Positions 47,200 to 58,903 of a stretch of DNA of 64,000 nucleotides are shown here, in pieces. Below the pieces are notes generated by a model. The model was not told the origin of the DNA, made no database searches, and was given only the letters and a program-made list of their open reading frames with translations. Where the stretch lies: assembly GCA_021229015.1 (NCBI GenBank), contig CM037784.1:63024813-63088812 (forward strand), written 5' to 3'. The stretch is from Solen grandis. Its lineage: Eukaryota; Mollusca; Bivalvia; Adapedonta; Solenidae. Made by a program: the position numbers and the translations under genes. Position 1 is the stretch's first letter, and each line of letters begins with the position of its first letter.

Positions 47200-49490
47200 A
47201 TATTTATACTTGTCACAAAGATTATTTTTCCAGATGGTTTCTGTTAAAGCTTCAGTCATATGAATCTTTGTGATTTTTATCAAGAGGCTGTAGATTTGGG
47301 CTGCAGTTAGGGCAAACATTCTCATGTGGACAAAGAAACTTTGCCACTGAAATGATTTTGTATAACTTGTGAGAAATTTGATTTTAAACACTAGAACAAA
47401 ATAAGTTAACATTGATGACAGTCATAACCAACCAAAAATTCTAATTTAAAATTTACAGAAATAAAACCAATAACACCAATTTATTAAATTCATGTTCTGT
47501 CGGTACAGAGACACTAAAATAAATTAAAAAATATTTCCTCAATATTTCTTCTTACAGCTCCTTGATTTTTTCAGAAACAATATTGATTTCAAATTATATT
47601 CTTTTTTTTTTTCATTTGTGTACCATCAATTACTACTAATAATAATTAGTGAGTTTGGGCATAAAACCATTGATTTTCTACATCAATAGACATTACAGCA
47701 TTGTCATATTATGGACATTAAAAAGAATAATTTCTGTACTGTTCTTCTTCATAAAGACAATGAGCTGAAATGTTTTAGTAATAATGTTTTCTTTAGTATT
47801 TGTGTTTCAATTCTATATATGAAATATAAAAAAAATGTAATTAATAATTTTATAAAAAAAAAATACTATATATTATTATCTGGCATTACAATAAAGAATA
47901 TTAGATATCCAACATCAGGATAAAAATTATTTTAGGTAACATATAAAATTTAAATGATATATAATATAATATGAAAGTAAATATCTGTGCTATTAAAATA
48001 TTTAAAAACAAAATCTGGCAAAAAGGAAAAATAATTTCTTTAGTCATATAAGGGGTTCTGATTAACAGTTTCATAAAGAAAAAAAATTATGTTGCCCTCA
48101 TATGCTATTCATATGTTTTTACACTGATAAAGCTCTTTTTTTAGTACAAACTTCTAAAAAATGAAACATAACAACTGACTACAGAATAAAACTACAGAAA
48201 AAACTAAAACTGTTGTCAAACACAATTATTTGGTCATTGTCCAAGCAAAAAACAAAATATCTATTGCGATGGATAATTTTAAAAGAACATGTAGGGAGAA
48301 ATGGTATTGTGACATTTTTTTTAAAGTTTTCTTGCAAGTATTACCAGTACTCTTAGAAAATAATAAAAGTATACATAATAATCAATTAATATTTGGAATG
48401 TATCCTTGTCAATGATATGTCAAACATGACCATGTTACACAATTTTAGAATTGAATGTGTCCATAACACACAACAACAACAAAATACAAGGTCATTAATA
48501 TCAAAATCATTCCAACTGACTTCTTAATTTTCCAAAGCAAGTCTTTAAAACTTCAATGCAGTTCTGTTTGAAACAAGAACTTTTACATTTCATCCTATCT
48601 CACTGTGACATGTTTCCATATAGAGTTCAGATTCATTATAACATCTTGAAGGGGTTCAAATCGTGGTACCATACTTTATAGGACCATGTTATAATCATAT
48701 GACAACACTGACAAATTATGGACTTGGGGACCATTGTATAAACCATGTTCTTTTAGCATCCATAATATAAGGGAGTGCTTTATAATTAAACTACACTGTA
48801 TACAAAAACATAATGTCCTTTACTGTATAATGCACAATGTGCTATACTGTATATATGTACACAATGCACTTTATTTTTGCCATACAGATCTCAAAGTTTA
48901 CACTTGTATCTACATCTATAGACTAGAAAACTAAAGAAACACAATGTCAACTGTGTTAATTTTACCTGATAACACAAATTTGACAATATCACTGATACAA
49001 AAATAGATAATTATCATGCAGTATGATCAGGAACCCTATTTTGCACCATTCTTAAATGAGACCTTGTGCATGAAGTGAAAACATGATGAATGTTGTCGTT
49101 TTTTTCAGGTACATCTGGAATTTAGAGCACTCTGACATGAGGTCAAAACTTCATCATAAATTTCTGTGCAAGAAAGGATAAGCAAATTGCTGTCAACATT
49201 ATACATTTCACAGGCTTATCTGGGTCATTATTTATATAATAATATATTTTAATTAAATCTGTATTAAATCTATGAAAACTGTTAACAAGTACAAAACGTA
49301 TTTTAAACTCAACAATCTTACTGACCTGGTGTTATCAAATAATCAATAAATTCAGTCTATTGAAAAACTCTTTAAATATATTTTATGATTATAACTATAG
49401 ATCTTATAATACATCAAATGCATTATACATAAAAGAATGGTCTTTTACAAAGATCTATTATCTTCCATACGATAATGTCTCTACTAGAAT
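47200..49490. other. No gene recognised; probably FAM161A 3' flank
   Basis: Very AT-rich sequence without conserved open frames or clear repeats. The part next to 49499 probably includes the FAM161A 3' UTR. Confidence 0.5.
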
Positions 49491-49498
49491 CACTCAGG

Positions 49499-49720
49499 TC
49501 AGGCCTCCATTGGTGACTGGGACCTGTCTGACTCCTGCTTGGTGTAGGTTTCATCCTGGTACCTTACAGCTGTGTCCTCGAAATCATCATCGTAGTTGTC
49601 TGTGAGGTCATCGTGGACGCTACAGGACCTAGAGCCTCGACTCTGAATGAACTCTTCATCCAGTCCAACACTGCGAAGGGTCGCATTAAACTTCTTCTCT
49701 GCAGACTTCTTTGCATTTGT
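49499..49720 (-). CDS. FAM161A: FAM161A terminal coding exon 5
   Basis: TTTGTAG acceptor, then TNAKKSAEKKFNATLRSVGL and DEEFI, the conserved end of the family domain, then an Asp-rich tail and TGA at 49499-49501. Confidence 0.92.
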   Translation of the reverse strand, partial: TNAKKSAEKKFNATLRSVGLDEEFIQSRGSRSCSVHDDLTDNYDDDFEDTAVRYQDETYTKQESDRSQSPMEA

Positions 49721-52700
49721 CTACAAAAGAAAACATTTTTTTTTCTTCAAAATTTTAACAGGTACTAATACTTTGTTGTCCTTAAAAATTCACTATGCTT
49801 GCAAATATCAGAAAATAACAGTTCAGCATGTGAGATTTGCCAGTGATATATTTCAAGTTGGCTACCAAAAGCACACATTTTCACTAATTCTTTCTAGCTA
49901 GAAATTAGAAATTTGTTACAAGCAATTACCACTTTCTGGCTGGTGGCAAATTCATACTGAAAACACTGCTTTAAATAATTCATTTGGGAATTATATAACT
50001 GAAAATAAAGTTAAAATAAAATAAAGAATAAATTTAGTGCTAGTATTATTACTAAGTTCTATACATTTAATATTTTTGTGTTTAATGCATTATATTTTGT
50101 GAAACTATCTTTGTCTCATGGGATTTCAGAAACCATTCTGCTGTATTAACGATAATTATAAATTATTCTTATACATTTTTTCTTTATTAATAATCTGTAA
50201 ACTGTTAAAGAATGATTAGAATAAAAATATTTGAATGTTTTTCTCTTTCCTTTTTTTTTTTTTTTTTTTTTAAGAAAACTATTTAAGAGAGAAATGAGAA
50301 AATGAGAAAGCATGGTCTCTTAACCACTAAAATGTGCAATTTCATACAATATCTGGCTGAACAAACTTACAGAATGTCTGATTACCTTTTAATTTTTTAT
50401 TTTCTTAAATCAGACATTCTGACATCAGACATCTGTCTACAGAGTACTCACATGCTGATTGATTATATAGGTCAGACTGTTTGTTTCCTTGAAAACTATC
50501 AGGTGGCAAAAGGAAACAATCAAGCCTGTGTTTGACAAAATGTCTCTAATATTCTCTTCAAAATTGAAAATTCTTTTAGACAGCCATTTGAAATAACGAA
50601 GTAAGTAAATATTATAATCTGTCATAATGACCTTTCTAATCATATCTGAAGAATAAATCTCTACAGATTAAAAAAAACCACTTAGCTTAGTGAAATTGGG
50701 CTTTAACAATAAACAAATACCTTCGACTCCTGTTCAAACAGCAAGGGTCGCCTGTTGACACGCTCCTTCATCTCTTTCATCTCTCGTTCATATTCCTCTA
50801 CACGGGCTCTTTCCTGTTCCCTACATACAATGTACATATCATATACAGTGAAACCTCTTTACAATGGCATTCATCATAACAACATCCTCTTTATAACAGC
50901 AGAAGTCTTGAAAACTTAAGTGCATAATCCTTCTACGTCTGATCTTTACAATGACAATTTCTTTATAACAGCAAAATTTGCTGAAACAAACGTCGCTGTT
51001 GTAAAGAGAGTTGACTGTAATTATATTATTTTTTAAATATTTTTTGTTGGCTTTTCTTAATATCTCTACATCTGTTTCAGTGAAGAGGAAAAAGAGCCAG
51101 TTTAACTGAATTAAAGGGTCTTTTAAGTGTCATTTACAGGTTTGATTAAGATCATATGGATTTCTTTATAAAACAAAACTTGATGGTATTATTGAAGGGT
51201 TTTTCGAAGACTTTTTTCATCTAAGTAGATCAAAGGTCAAGGTCAACTGCATAATGAAGAGAGGTCCATCCACTTAAGCAAGTTATATAGCAACTATTCA
51301 AATATTGAAGCAATCCAACCTGAGCAGATGTCCAACAACGCCTGACTGGACACTGTCAATTTAAAGGATGGAATTCTTGTTGAAAAAAAAAGTCCAATAA
51401 GCAGTAATAGAATATATTTTGATTTATAGTAAATAAAGTAGAATTTCGGAAGTAAATTTTTGGACTGATTGAAAAGGATTTCCAACAGAAATATAAGGTG
51501 TTCTTAAATGAAACAACAGCTTATATTGTATATCAACCCTTTACTTCATGAATATTCATTATCCAAATACAAATTTATGACTTGATGAATAATCAATTTA
51601 CTGACTTTTAAATTGTATATGAAACAATAGATCTTTCTTTTTCATGCACATTGTGTTGATTCTAGCCTACACTATTGTATGAGCAGAAAGAGTGGACCCT
51701 GAAAGAAGCTATCTGATCTGTGTCACATCTGTTTGCCAAGGGCTCAAAACATGTCTATATAATGTAAAGGGTTAATTGTGAAAAGAATTCAGGTTTTAAA
51801 GCTTTATTACATATAGACTACTTCTGATGCATTAGCAAACAGAACAGACCCAGACACTTTCAGGAGCTGTCTGATCGGAATCCCTTCTGTTTACTTTTAC
51901 AAAATTGTCAGATTCTACACAGTCTGAATGGCAATGAAAAATCCATTGTTCCATATACTCTTTAAAGATAAATAAGTTAATATTAATCAAGTGATTAATT
52001 TGTTCATTATCCTCCATAAATTGATTTCATATGAGTTGTATTACTGTATGTATTAATGTTAAATCACCTATTATCATCAGAGACTTACAGTTTGGAGCTG
52101 AGATCATTGGAAACCATTTTAACCCTTTCCCTCATACAGGAAACCATAAAAAGACCTATGCGAACAACATAAAACCAGATCAGCCTGCGAGTAACTCGCA
52201 GGCTGATCAGGTTTTATGCTGTTCGCTGCTCCTCAGTGGTCTGGAAATGAGGACTTTATAATTAAATTTGGTAAGGTTTAACTGTGGTTTACTGCAGATC
52301 AGGCTTTATGTGGTACCTATTGAGTGCATCAAAATGAGTCTATATGAGGGAAAGGGTTAATATAAAAAATATAATTCTGGAGCTAACATTCTACAGTACT
52401 TTGATTGGGTGCTTAACCCTTTACTTTACCCTTTTTTCATGAATATATTAATTACTTGATGAATATTAATTAACTGATTTTTTTAATTTTCTTATGCAAT
52501 GCAGCCAGTAGAATATGTCAAGAGTAACAGTTTTGTTGGAATAAACAGAGGAGACCCTGATCAGAGGAGCTGTCTGACTTGGGTCTGCTCTGTTTGCCAA
52601 TGCGTCAAAATGAGTCTGTATGAAGTTAAGGGTTAAATGTGACAGTTCATGTTTCCCCTGCATGTGAGCAGTGTCATAAAAAAATGAAAGTGTGTATAAG

Positions 52701-55700
52701 GTATTTAATTTTGCAAATTTAAAAGATATCATCACAAGTAACTTTCACTTTTAGCAATCATAAACTAAATTAACTTAAATACAATTAAAAAAATTTAAAA
52801 AAAAACAAAAACACAGGGCATTCTTTGCCTAAGAACGCTGGCTATGACTCATCTTTTGTTGCGTTAAATGTATAAAAAAAATCTAAGTCTTTTGAAACAA
52901 AAAAGGTATTCTCTTCTGTTTTACAAAAGATAATTACAGGAGATACTTTTAATCTTTATTTTTCTATTTATCTAAAGACACCTGGAATTGTATCAAATAC
53001 CTATATTTCTTTTTCTTCTCCTCTGGAGTCTCGCGGGGTGTTTCTCTGCTTGCTGAACTTTGCAAGATGGTTCGTCGAAGCCTCATTTCTTTTACTCGCC
53101 GCCTCCTGTCCTCTTCAATCTCGCGAAGTTCACGCTGGGTGAGTTGCTGTAGATTGTTTCTGTCAATGAAAGAAATATATGTTACAATAATGCAATAACT
53201 CAGTGGAAGAGTGTCCAATTGGCAATTGTGAGGTCTGGGGTTTGAATACCAGCCAAGGCACTATCCTCCGGTGTGTTTAAACTGGTTCCAGATTCACCTT
53301 TTTCTTGGCATTTAGTAAAATAGGGTTGCTATGGCAACTTGGAGTATTCAGTACTGGTTCTATTCAGGAACTTGTCTCATGTGTTTCGGTGCTATACACC
53401 TGGCACGTGAAAGAATCAGGGGGTCTATTCTTAAAAATGCACTACGGTATTGCACCCTGACTCCTTTGCATTCACCCACTGGTTCTTTTGCATGTTGTCT
53501 CATCAGATAAAAAAAAAAAAGGAAAAAAAGAACATCTGGGTTATCCTTGACTGCAAGGTCTGAGTATGACATTTATAATCGGTATATGATTGCTAGCGAT
53601 CAATATACAAGAAGAACAATTAGACTTTTTCCTCTTCAGAACAGATGCCTTTGTCTACATCAATATGTCAGCAAGATAAGATGGGAAATACCACCAAAGT
53701 CAACAATGACCTTTCAGTGTGAATTTGACCTTGAAGTCACATGACTAACACCTTCCCTTTACAGAATGTCTCACTGTTGTTGATATTTTGGATAAGTTGC
53801 AAAACAATCTAAAAAAGAATTAAAGAATTTGATTTAAAAGATACCATGCTGACACATTACATAAGGAGTTAGACAAAAATATGACTTTATTGAAAGCAAC
53901 AGTTTATAACCCCATAAAAAATAATGGTAAAAGTCCAGACATCAAAATTTAATGCAGTTCAAATTTAAGTTATTAAAATGAGACTAAATGAAATACTACG
54001 TGGGGTATATGAATTTTGGACAGGACATTCAGATCCAAATTTCTGATCAGATAAATATTGTAAATACTCCATAAAGATGATGAAAAATATAACCACTAAA
54101 AAAGTGTTTATGAAAATATAATGTGTGGCTTACCTTGTCTTGGACTGTCTTGCGTCTGCAGCTCTTGTAGATTTCGATGGAAGGGAATCCAGAGAGAGTG
54201 ACATGTGACCTAAAAGAAAGGACAATAAGTCCTTGACACATCTTTCAATTCTTTTTTGTTTTTAGTTGTGTGTGACATGACTCAGTCACACCAACTATAG
54301 TACCTACATTCTGAGCATCCATTTCTCTACTTTGAAAACCAAATAACCTTTCAATATCAAAGTACTATCAAAAAATTATATATATCTCTACAACATAAGT
54401 ATGCTAAAATTAAGCAGAAATTCTGAAAAATTATTTTACATTTGTTTTGCATTATTTAACAAACTTTGAAACACTACTTATTGTTTAAACTATAAAATTT
54501 ATCAAGTATGTAAAAATAATTCTTTCATTAAACGACCAAAAATGAAAGTATTCACATACCAAGATTCTTTGGCTTTGTTCTTGGTAGTTTGTATGGCCAT
54601 CGGTTCTCTTTCAGTGTCTCTTCATCTCTCTCAATATCACGTTTCACCTTTTCTTGACTTAACAAACCTCTATGTCCCTCCAACCGAAAAGGCTTAGCCA
54701 CTGTTCCCTCTCTTTGATTTTTCCTCCTCTGCAACTCTTGCTGAAATTGTCGGTACAAGTTATCATAGTCAGGAACCTCGTGATTTATTCTTGGCCGTGC
54801 AGATGAAGCCCTCTGTGCCTTCTTCTTGCTCTTAAGCTTCTGTTGTTTTTCTTTTTGTTCTTTCATCTGTTCCCTAACACTCATACTTGGAGGAAGAGCT
54901 GAAGCTCTTAATAGTTCTTCTGCTCTCATCTTCATCCTAATCTTCCTATATTCCTCTTCTTCAAGAATTTTTTCATCTACTGCTTTATCAAATATTTGCT
55001 TTGGCACTGGTTTTGCTTTAAATGTTGCTGATTTTGGTCGTTCTTGCTTAACTTTTTCTTGGTTGCATTCTCTCTCCATTAGCTGGTGCTTTTTTCTGTC
55101 ATCTTCTCTCTTCATGAAACTAAATGGCTTTTCCTGAGATTTTAGCATTTCAGCACTAGACTGTCTAAGATGACGACGCTTATGTTCTTGTTGTTCCTGA
55201 ATTTCATCAAAAAGTGGAAGGTAAACATGAGCTGGCACATGTCTTGCTTTGAACTTTTTCTTTAATTCTTTTTCTTCATCCATTTCTTTTCTTAAATGCT
55301 TTTCCTCAAATTCCATCATAGTTTTAGACTTTTTCTTCTCCTTCTTCTCTTCCCTTAATGTCATAGTAAATGGCTGTGGTATTGTAAGCCTGTGTCTCCA
55401 ACTATCATCTTTTTCCTTCTTCTCTTTCTTTGTGATTGTTGCAGATGACCTCCTCTCTTGTCTTGATCTACGAGGAGCATAATCATCAATGGAAAAATCC
55501 TGCCACATGTCCTGTAATTGCGAAATTCTTTTTGATATATCTCTGGTATTGTAAGGCTCTGACACAGTGTCATCTGGAACAAACTCCTCACCATCCTCAT
55601 CATAGGACTGCCTTAGTCCCAATGCAGTATTGCGCAAATCTTCATAAGACAAATCTTCAGAATAACGGGGTAAGGGTGCAGATCTTGGGCGTGAAAATGG

Positions 55701-56336
55701 TGAAGTCAAAGACTTTGCAGTAGCCGGTAATGGAGGTCTTCCTGATGTAGGTTTACTGTAAGAGTCTGTTAAAGAATCTCTTATGGTGTCCTCAAGAGCT
55801 GGTGAGCCACTCCTCCCAGAAAGTTCTGGTGATTTTGATCTTTCTGGCATTAAGGGAGACTGGGATCGTTTAGTTGAGAGTAACACACCATCTTCATCAA
55901 TGTTTGTTTTTGAGTTTAATGTTTGGTAATTTCTGACACGTTCTTGCTTTTCTGTGTCATTTCCACCTGAAAATGTTGGGCTCACATCACCATTGTGTTT
56001 TTCAATGTATATTTTTTCACATTTTTCAAGAATTTTTCTTTGCTCATTTTTCAATTCAAGTAATTTCAAGTAAAATTCTTCGTCTGATAAATTACCAAGC
56101 TGCAGAAGTGAGTAAGGATCATTTCCAGTTGCAAACTTTGTTCTGGTCTCCAAAATTTCTTTCCCAACTTGTGCATCATCATTGTAATCATCATAAAATA
56201 CACCGGAAAATCTTGAGGACAGTGGGTCTGAACGTTCATGCAATGATGTCGACAACCCTGTTTTGGGATTTCGAGGAGGTTTTACACTAGAGTTTGTCAA
56301 AACTGACAAACTATGACCTGTTGTCATTGTTGCCAT
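49499..56336 (-). CDS. FAM161A: FAM161A-like centriole and cilium scaffold protein
   Basis: Five coding exons (54560-56336, 54134-54209, 53001-53159, 50721-50820, 49499-49720) join in phase to 777 residues. The N-terminal block EEFYLKLLELKNEQRKILEK matches the conserved FAM161 signature. The middle has the family's repeated layout: QPFTMTLREEKKEKK, FKARHVPAHVYLPLFDEI, KPFSFMKREDD, FKAKPVPKQIFDKA and MRAEELLRASALPPSM. The C-terminal half is charged coiled coil (EEYEREMKEMKERVNRRPLL) and ends in a short acidic tail. Vertebrate FAM161A is a microtubule-binding component of the centriole inner scaffold and photoreceptor connecting cilium, with POC1B, POC5 and centrin. FAM161B is a paralogue, so the single mollusc gene may be pro-orthologous to both. 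The ATG is set by an in-frame TAA 12 nt upstream. No frame break was seen. Confidence 0.93.
50721..50820 (-). CDS. FAM161A: FAM161A coding exon 4
   Basis: TATGTAG acceptor, then EQERARVEEYEREMKEMKER and VNRRPLLFEQESK, then a GTATTT donor. The RPLLFEQ motif is typical of FAM161 C-termini. Its acceptor lies 25 bp from a miniature TA element. Confidence 0.9.
50846..51017. mobile_element. 172-bp miniature element with TA target sites
   Basis: Ends CAGTGAAACCTCTTTACAA and TTGTAAAGAGAGTTGACTG are inverted copies with a few mismatches, and TA flanks both sides. Inside, CTTTATAACAGCA occurs twice. Typical of non-autonomous Tc1/mariner/pogo elements. In FAM161A intron 3. Confidence 0.8.
51533..51775. 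mobile_element. Second TTAA-type miniature family, copy 1
   Basis: Left end TCAACCCTTTACTTCATG and right end TAATGTAAAGGGTTAA. Inside are CATGAATATTCATT and a Pro/Ser-neutral spacer with TGTTTGCCAA shared with the copy at 52413. The ends differ from the first family after the CCCTTT, so this is a sister family. Confidence 0.72.
52119..52360. mobile_element. TTAA-ended miniature element, copy 5
   Basis: 242 bp, in the opposite orientation to copies 1, 3 and 4, with the same ends and central palindrome. Lies in FAM161A intron 3. Confidence 0.87.
52413..52636. mobile_element. Second TTAA-type miniature family, copy 2
   Basis: TTAACCCTTTACTTTACC at the left and GAAGTTAAGGGTTAA at the right. Interior words (TTGATGAATATTAATTA, TCTGTTTGCCAATG) match the copy at 51533. 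It lies only 52 bp from first-family copy 5. Confidence 0.72.
53001..53159 (-). CDS. FAM161A: FAM161A coding exon 3
   Basis: TTGACAG acceptor, then NNLQQLTQRELREIEEDRRR and a basic coiled coil ending EKKKKY, then a GTATTT donor. Phase 2 at both ends. Confidence 0.88.
53190..53525 (+). mobile_element. tRNA-derived SINE-like repeat
   Basis: AATAACTCAGTGGAAGAGTG resembles an A box and GTCTGGGGTTTGAATACC a B box. A body of about 270 bp ends near the A-rich tract at 53510-53530. In FAM161A intron 2, about 30 bp upstream of exon 3. Confidence 0.55.
54134..54209 (-). CDS. FAM161A: FAM161A coding exon 2
   Basis: CTTTTAG acceptor and GTAAGC donor, 76 nt. Encodes HMSLSLDSLPSKSTRAADAR and QSKT. Phase 1 in, phase 2 out. 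Confidence 0.85.
54560..56336 (-). CDS. FAM161A: FAM161A coding exon 1 (large exon)
   Basis: 1777 nt open from MATMTTGHSLSVL to LPRTKPKNL, then a GTATGT donor in phase 1. Holds the FAM161 signature near residues 80-115 and the core domain from about residue 310 on. Confidence 0.95.
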
Positions 56337-57136
56337 GTTGGAAACTATTTACAGTTACGGAGTGAATAACAGGTGCGCGCTACATAAAAAATCACTTTGA
56401 TTAATAAACATAATCGTTTCATATAAGAACATATAGAATTAAATGAAATAAAAAAAAGTTGTCAAAAATATATATACTCTATTATTAAGTAGAACTGTTG
56501 ACTTTTAAGCTAAAAGAACAAACAAATCAGTTTAGTTCCCGTCATTTACAAAAGTTGGGTACCATCAATCAATCAGTCAATTCTGCGTGCATGCTTTACC
56601 GAGACCGGATTCTATAGTAGGTAAAGAACATTTGCTATATATTGAAGAAAAAAATGCGTCTGGAAATTGAAATGGGAATACCTTCTGTGATACTTTCCAA
56701 CCGGCTTGAAATTCTACAAATATTCTCAAACCCAAAATCTCAATTTTGAGATTAAAAAAAAAAGAAGAAAATCACCTAAAACATGAAAAATAACGAGAAC
56801 ACAATATGACTTGTCATGCATTACTGAATTTTGATTTGACCCTCTAGGTCTTATGAGTTGAGTCAACAAGTAAAAAAATTATCTAATTACAAAAAACATG
56901 GATTTTTTTTAAAATAATATTGTTGTATTGAATAATGAATTACTGTCAATCTTAGTACAAAAGTTATTTTTTTGAATGAATGGGACGCTTCTTCTTCAGA
57001 GGGCATGTAGAATCGAAACTGGATAAGTTAATACAGGATCTCTTCACTTCTATACAAAGAGATAGACCCCCCTTTTTTCCACACATGATTTTTTCTCTTT
57101 TTTTAAATGACTAAATTATAACTCAAAGTTGATAAT
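56337..57136. promoter_or_regulatory. Upstream flank of FAM161A
   Basis: The stretch just 5' of the FAM161A ATG (56337 onward) should hold its 5' UTR and promoter. A GGTGCGCGC word lies near 56371-56379. No TATA box is obvious. Beyond about 56450 nothing specific is seen. Confidence 0.4.
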
Positions 57137-57330
57137 CCGGGCCTGGATTAAGAATTTTTCAACTGTGGGTGCTCAAAATATGATTTTTTTTTTTGTCAGT
57201 GCTAGGGGGTCCGGGCATGCTTCCCAGAAATATATAAAAAAAAAAATAATCCTAGGATGATGGAGATGCATTCTGAGGTGTATCTGGGGGATAATGATTG
57301 CTATATTTTAAGTTATATATTCATATATTC
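57137..57330 (+). repeat. CCGGGCCTGGATTAAG repeat, direct copy
   Basis: Reads GGGCCTGGATTAAGAATTTT, GGGGTCCGGGCATGC and GGAGATGCATTCTGAGG. The same order of words is found in reverse at 63300-63482. Confidence 0.72.
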
Positions 57331-58260
57331 AAAGCTAATTACTTGAGCTATATAATTTATTTACTTGGGGTCGAAAGTTTTACATAAGCTTATTCATTTC
57401 TTCATTTTCATGCGTCTGGTGCTTAAAATTAACTTCAATATACGTTCATTTTTTTCTGTTTAGACTGTAAAGTTGACCCACGACCCAATGCTCTTGTCAT
57501 TGAGCCACTATGCTTTAATAAAGGACGAACAAAAACTCGGCCTGGATATTGTTGTAAAAGGAGGACAGGTAACCTAACCATCATTCTTAAGAACGAGTAC
57601 AAAACTCCCATCCTCCGTAAGAATATATCGCATAAAAAATCAAGGTCGGTAGTCAGGGCTCGAATCCACAGCTCTCTAAACCAATATATAGATCCATGAA
57701 AAAAATTGTTTTCTATATGATACATAGCGTCAGTAATACAAATTATATGGCACTGACTGCAAGGCTATATTGCGATTTCTGATCCAGATGGTGTACATAC
57801 TATTTTTGTTATATTAAATTGCATTTCACTTTACTAATAAAATAACAAAAACATACATTAATATTGAAATGAAATTCATAAGTTATTTTTTTTTACCTTG
57901 GCACATTGCATTACATTTTGGAGGTCTATTAAAATAACATTACTTGGTTATATTTTATCAGAGATGTGAATATCTAATTTAATGTAGCTCCGTGATTTCA
58001 TTTCATTGACATTTTGATATACATGTTTTTTTAGAAGGAGTATGTAAATCTTGTCATGAGATTGTGATAAATACATACATATGTTAAGGTTTATATTAAT
58101 CTTTAAATCTGTAAGAGAGAGAGAGAGAGAGCAGATAATGTAAACCGTGTCAAGGAGACTGTGATAAAGATAAAGTATCAGCCAAAACCAGCAGCTGTGT
58201 CCTTCACACACATTATACATCACGTTACATATGACTAAATTATTACATCAAAAATTATGT

Positions 58261-58400
58261 CAGGCCCGGATCCAGCGGGGGGGGGGGGGGCCTTGGTCCC
58301 CCCAGCTGCCCTGGGCATACATTTTTCTAGTCTATAAAATCCCTTGATTACATCATAGTAGTGTTGTCTAGAGGAAATCCCCATCGTGGGCCCCTCGTAC
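58261..58400 (+). repeat. G-tract repeat with CAGGCCCGGATC end
   Basis: CAGGCCCGGATCCAGC followed by a run of 12 G and CCTTGGTCCCCCCAGCTGCC. Shares its terminal 12 bases with the repeat ending at 63482. It sits immediately left of the MULE element's target site. Confidence 0.55.
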
Positions 58401-58435
58401 TGAACCACCCGCATAACCACCTGACCAGCCAGACT

Positions 58436-58461
58436 GGTGTCTTCCCAACTGTCCCACTTTT
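58436..58461 (+). repeat. Left terminal inverted repeat of the MULE element
   Basis: Begins GGTGTCTT and continues CCCAACTGTCCCACTTTT. Pairs with the right end with three mismatches, all in the first eight bases. Confidence 0.92.
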
Positions 58462-58903
58462 ATATAAAACAGTAAAAATCAAGGTGGGACAGTTGGGAAT
58501 CATGCTTAATTGGATAACAATAGACTGTCATGGATGAGTGACTATAGTCTTTACCTAAATGGATGGAATATTTCAGTGCAATTATTTGTCTTATTGTCTT
58601 ATATTATTAAGAGCAATTTGCAATAGTATTTATGGTTAGTAATATATTGCATTAGTATTTATAATAAGTTATATGCTATTAGCAAAATTATTTATAATAA
58701 GTATTTATAATACTTATTATGTTTTAGGATGTTGTCAGTATTCTCTCTCTCTCTCTCTGAAATGAAGAAAACAAACTCTTTATGTTTTCATATATTTATT
58801 ATTTTTATTTCATGTGTCATGATAATACTTATTATGTTTTAGGATTTTATTTTTTCATTTAAACAACTGTGACATTCACCCTACTGATCTGTTCTATACA
58901 GAG

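Noticed and set aside
54826..56290. Several plus-strand open frames
   Set aside because: All are antisense shadows of FAM161A exon 1. Their Phe/Ser/Leu richness reflects the Lys/Glu-rich sense strand.
57435..57725. A 96-codon minus-strand open frame
   Set aside because: It overlaps tRNA-like words (GGCTCAATGACAAGAGC, GGATTCGAGCCC) and seems to be SINE-derived, with no protein family match.
58105..58130. GA and CT microsatellites at 58110 and 58744
   Set aside because: Ordinary short dinucleotide tracts. Their position on both sides of the MULE left end is probably chance.
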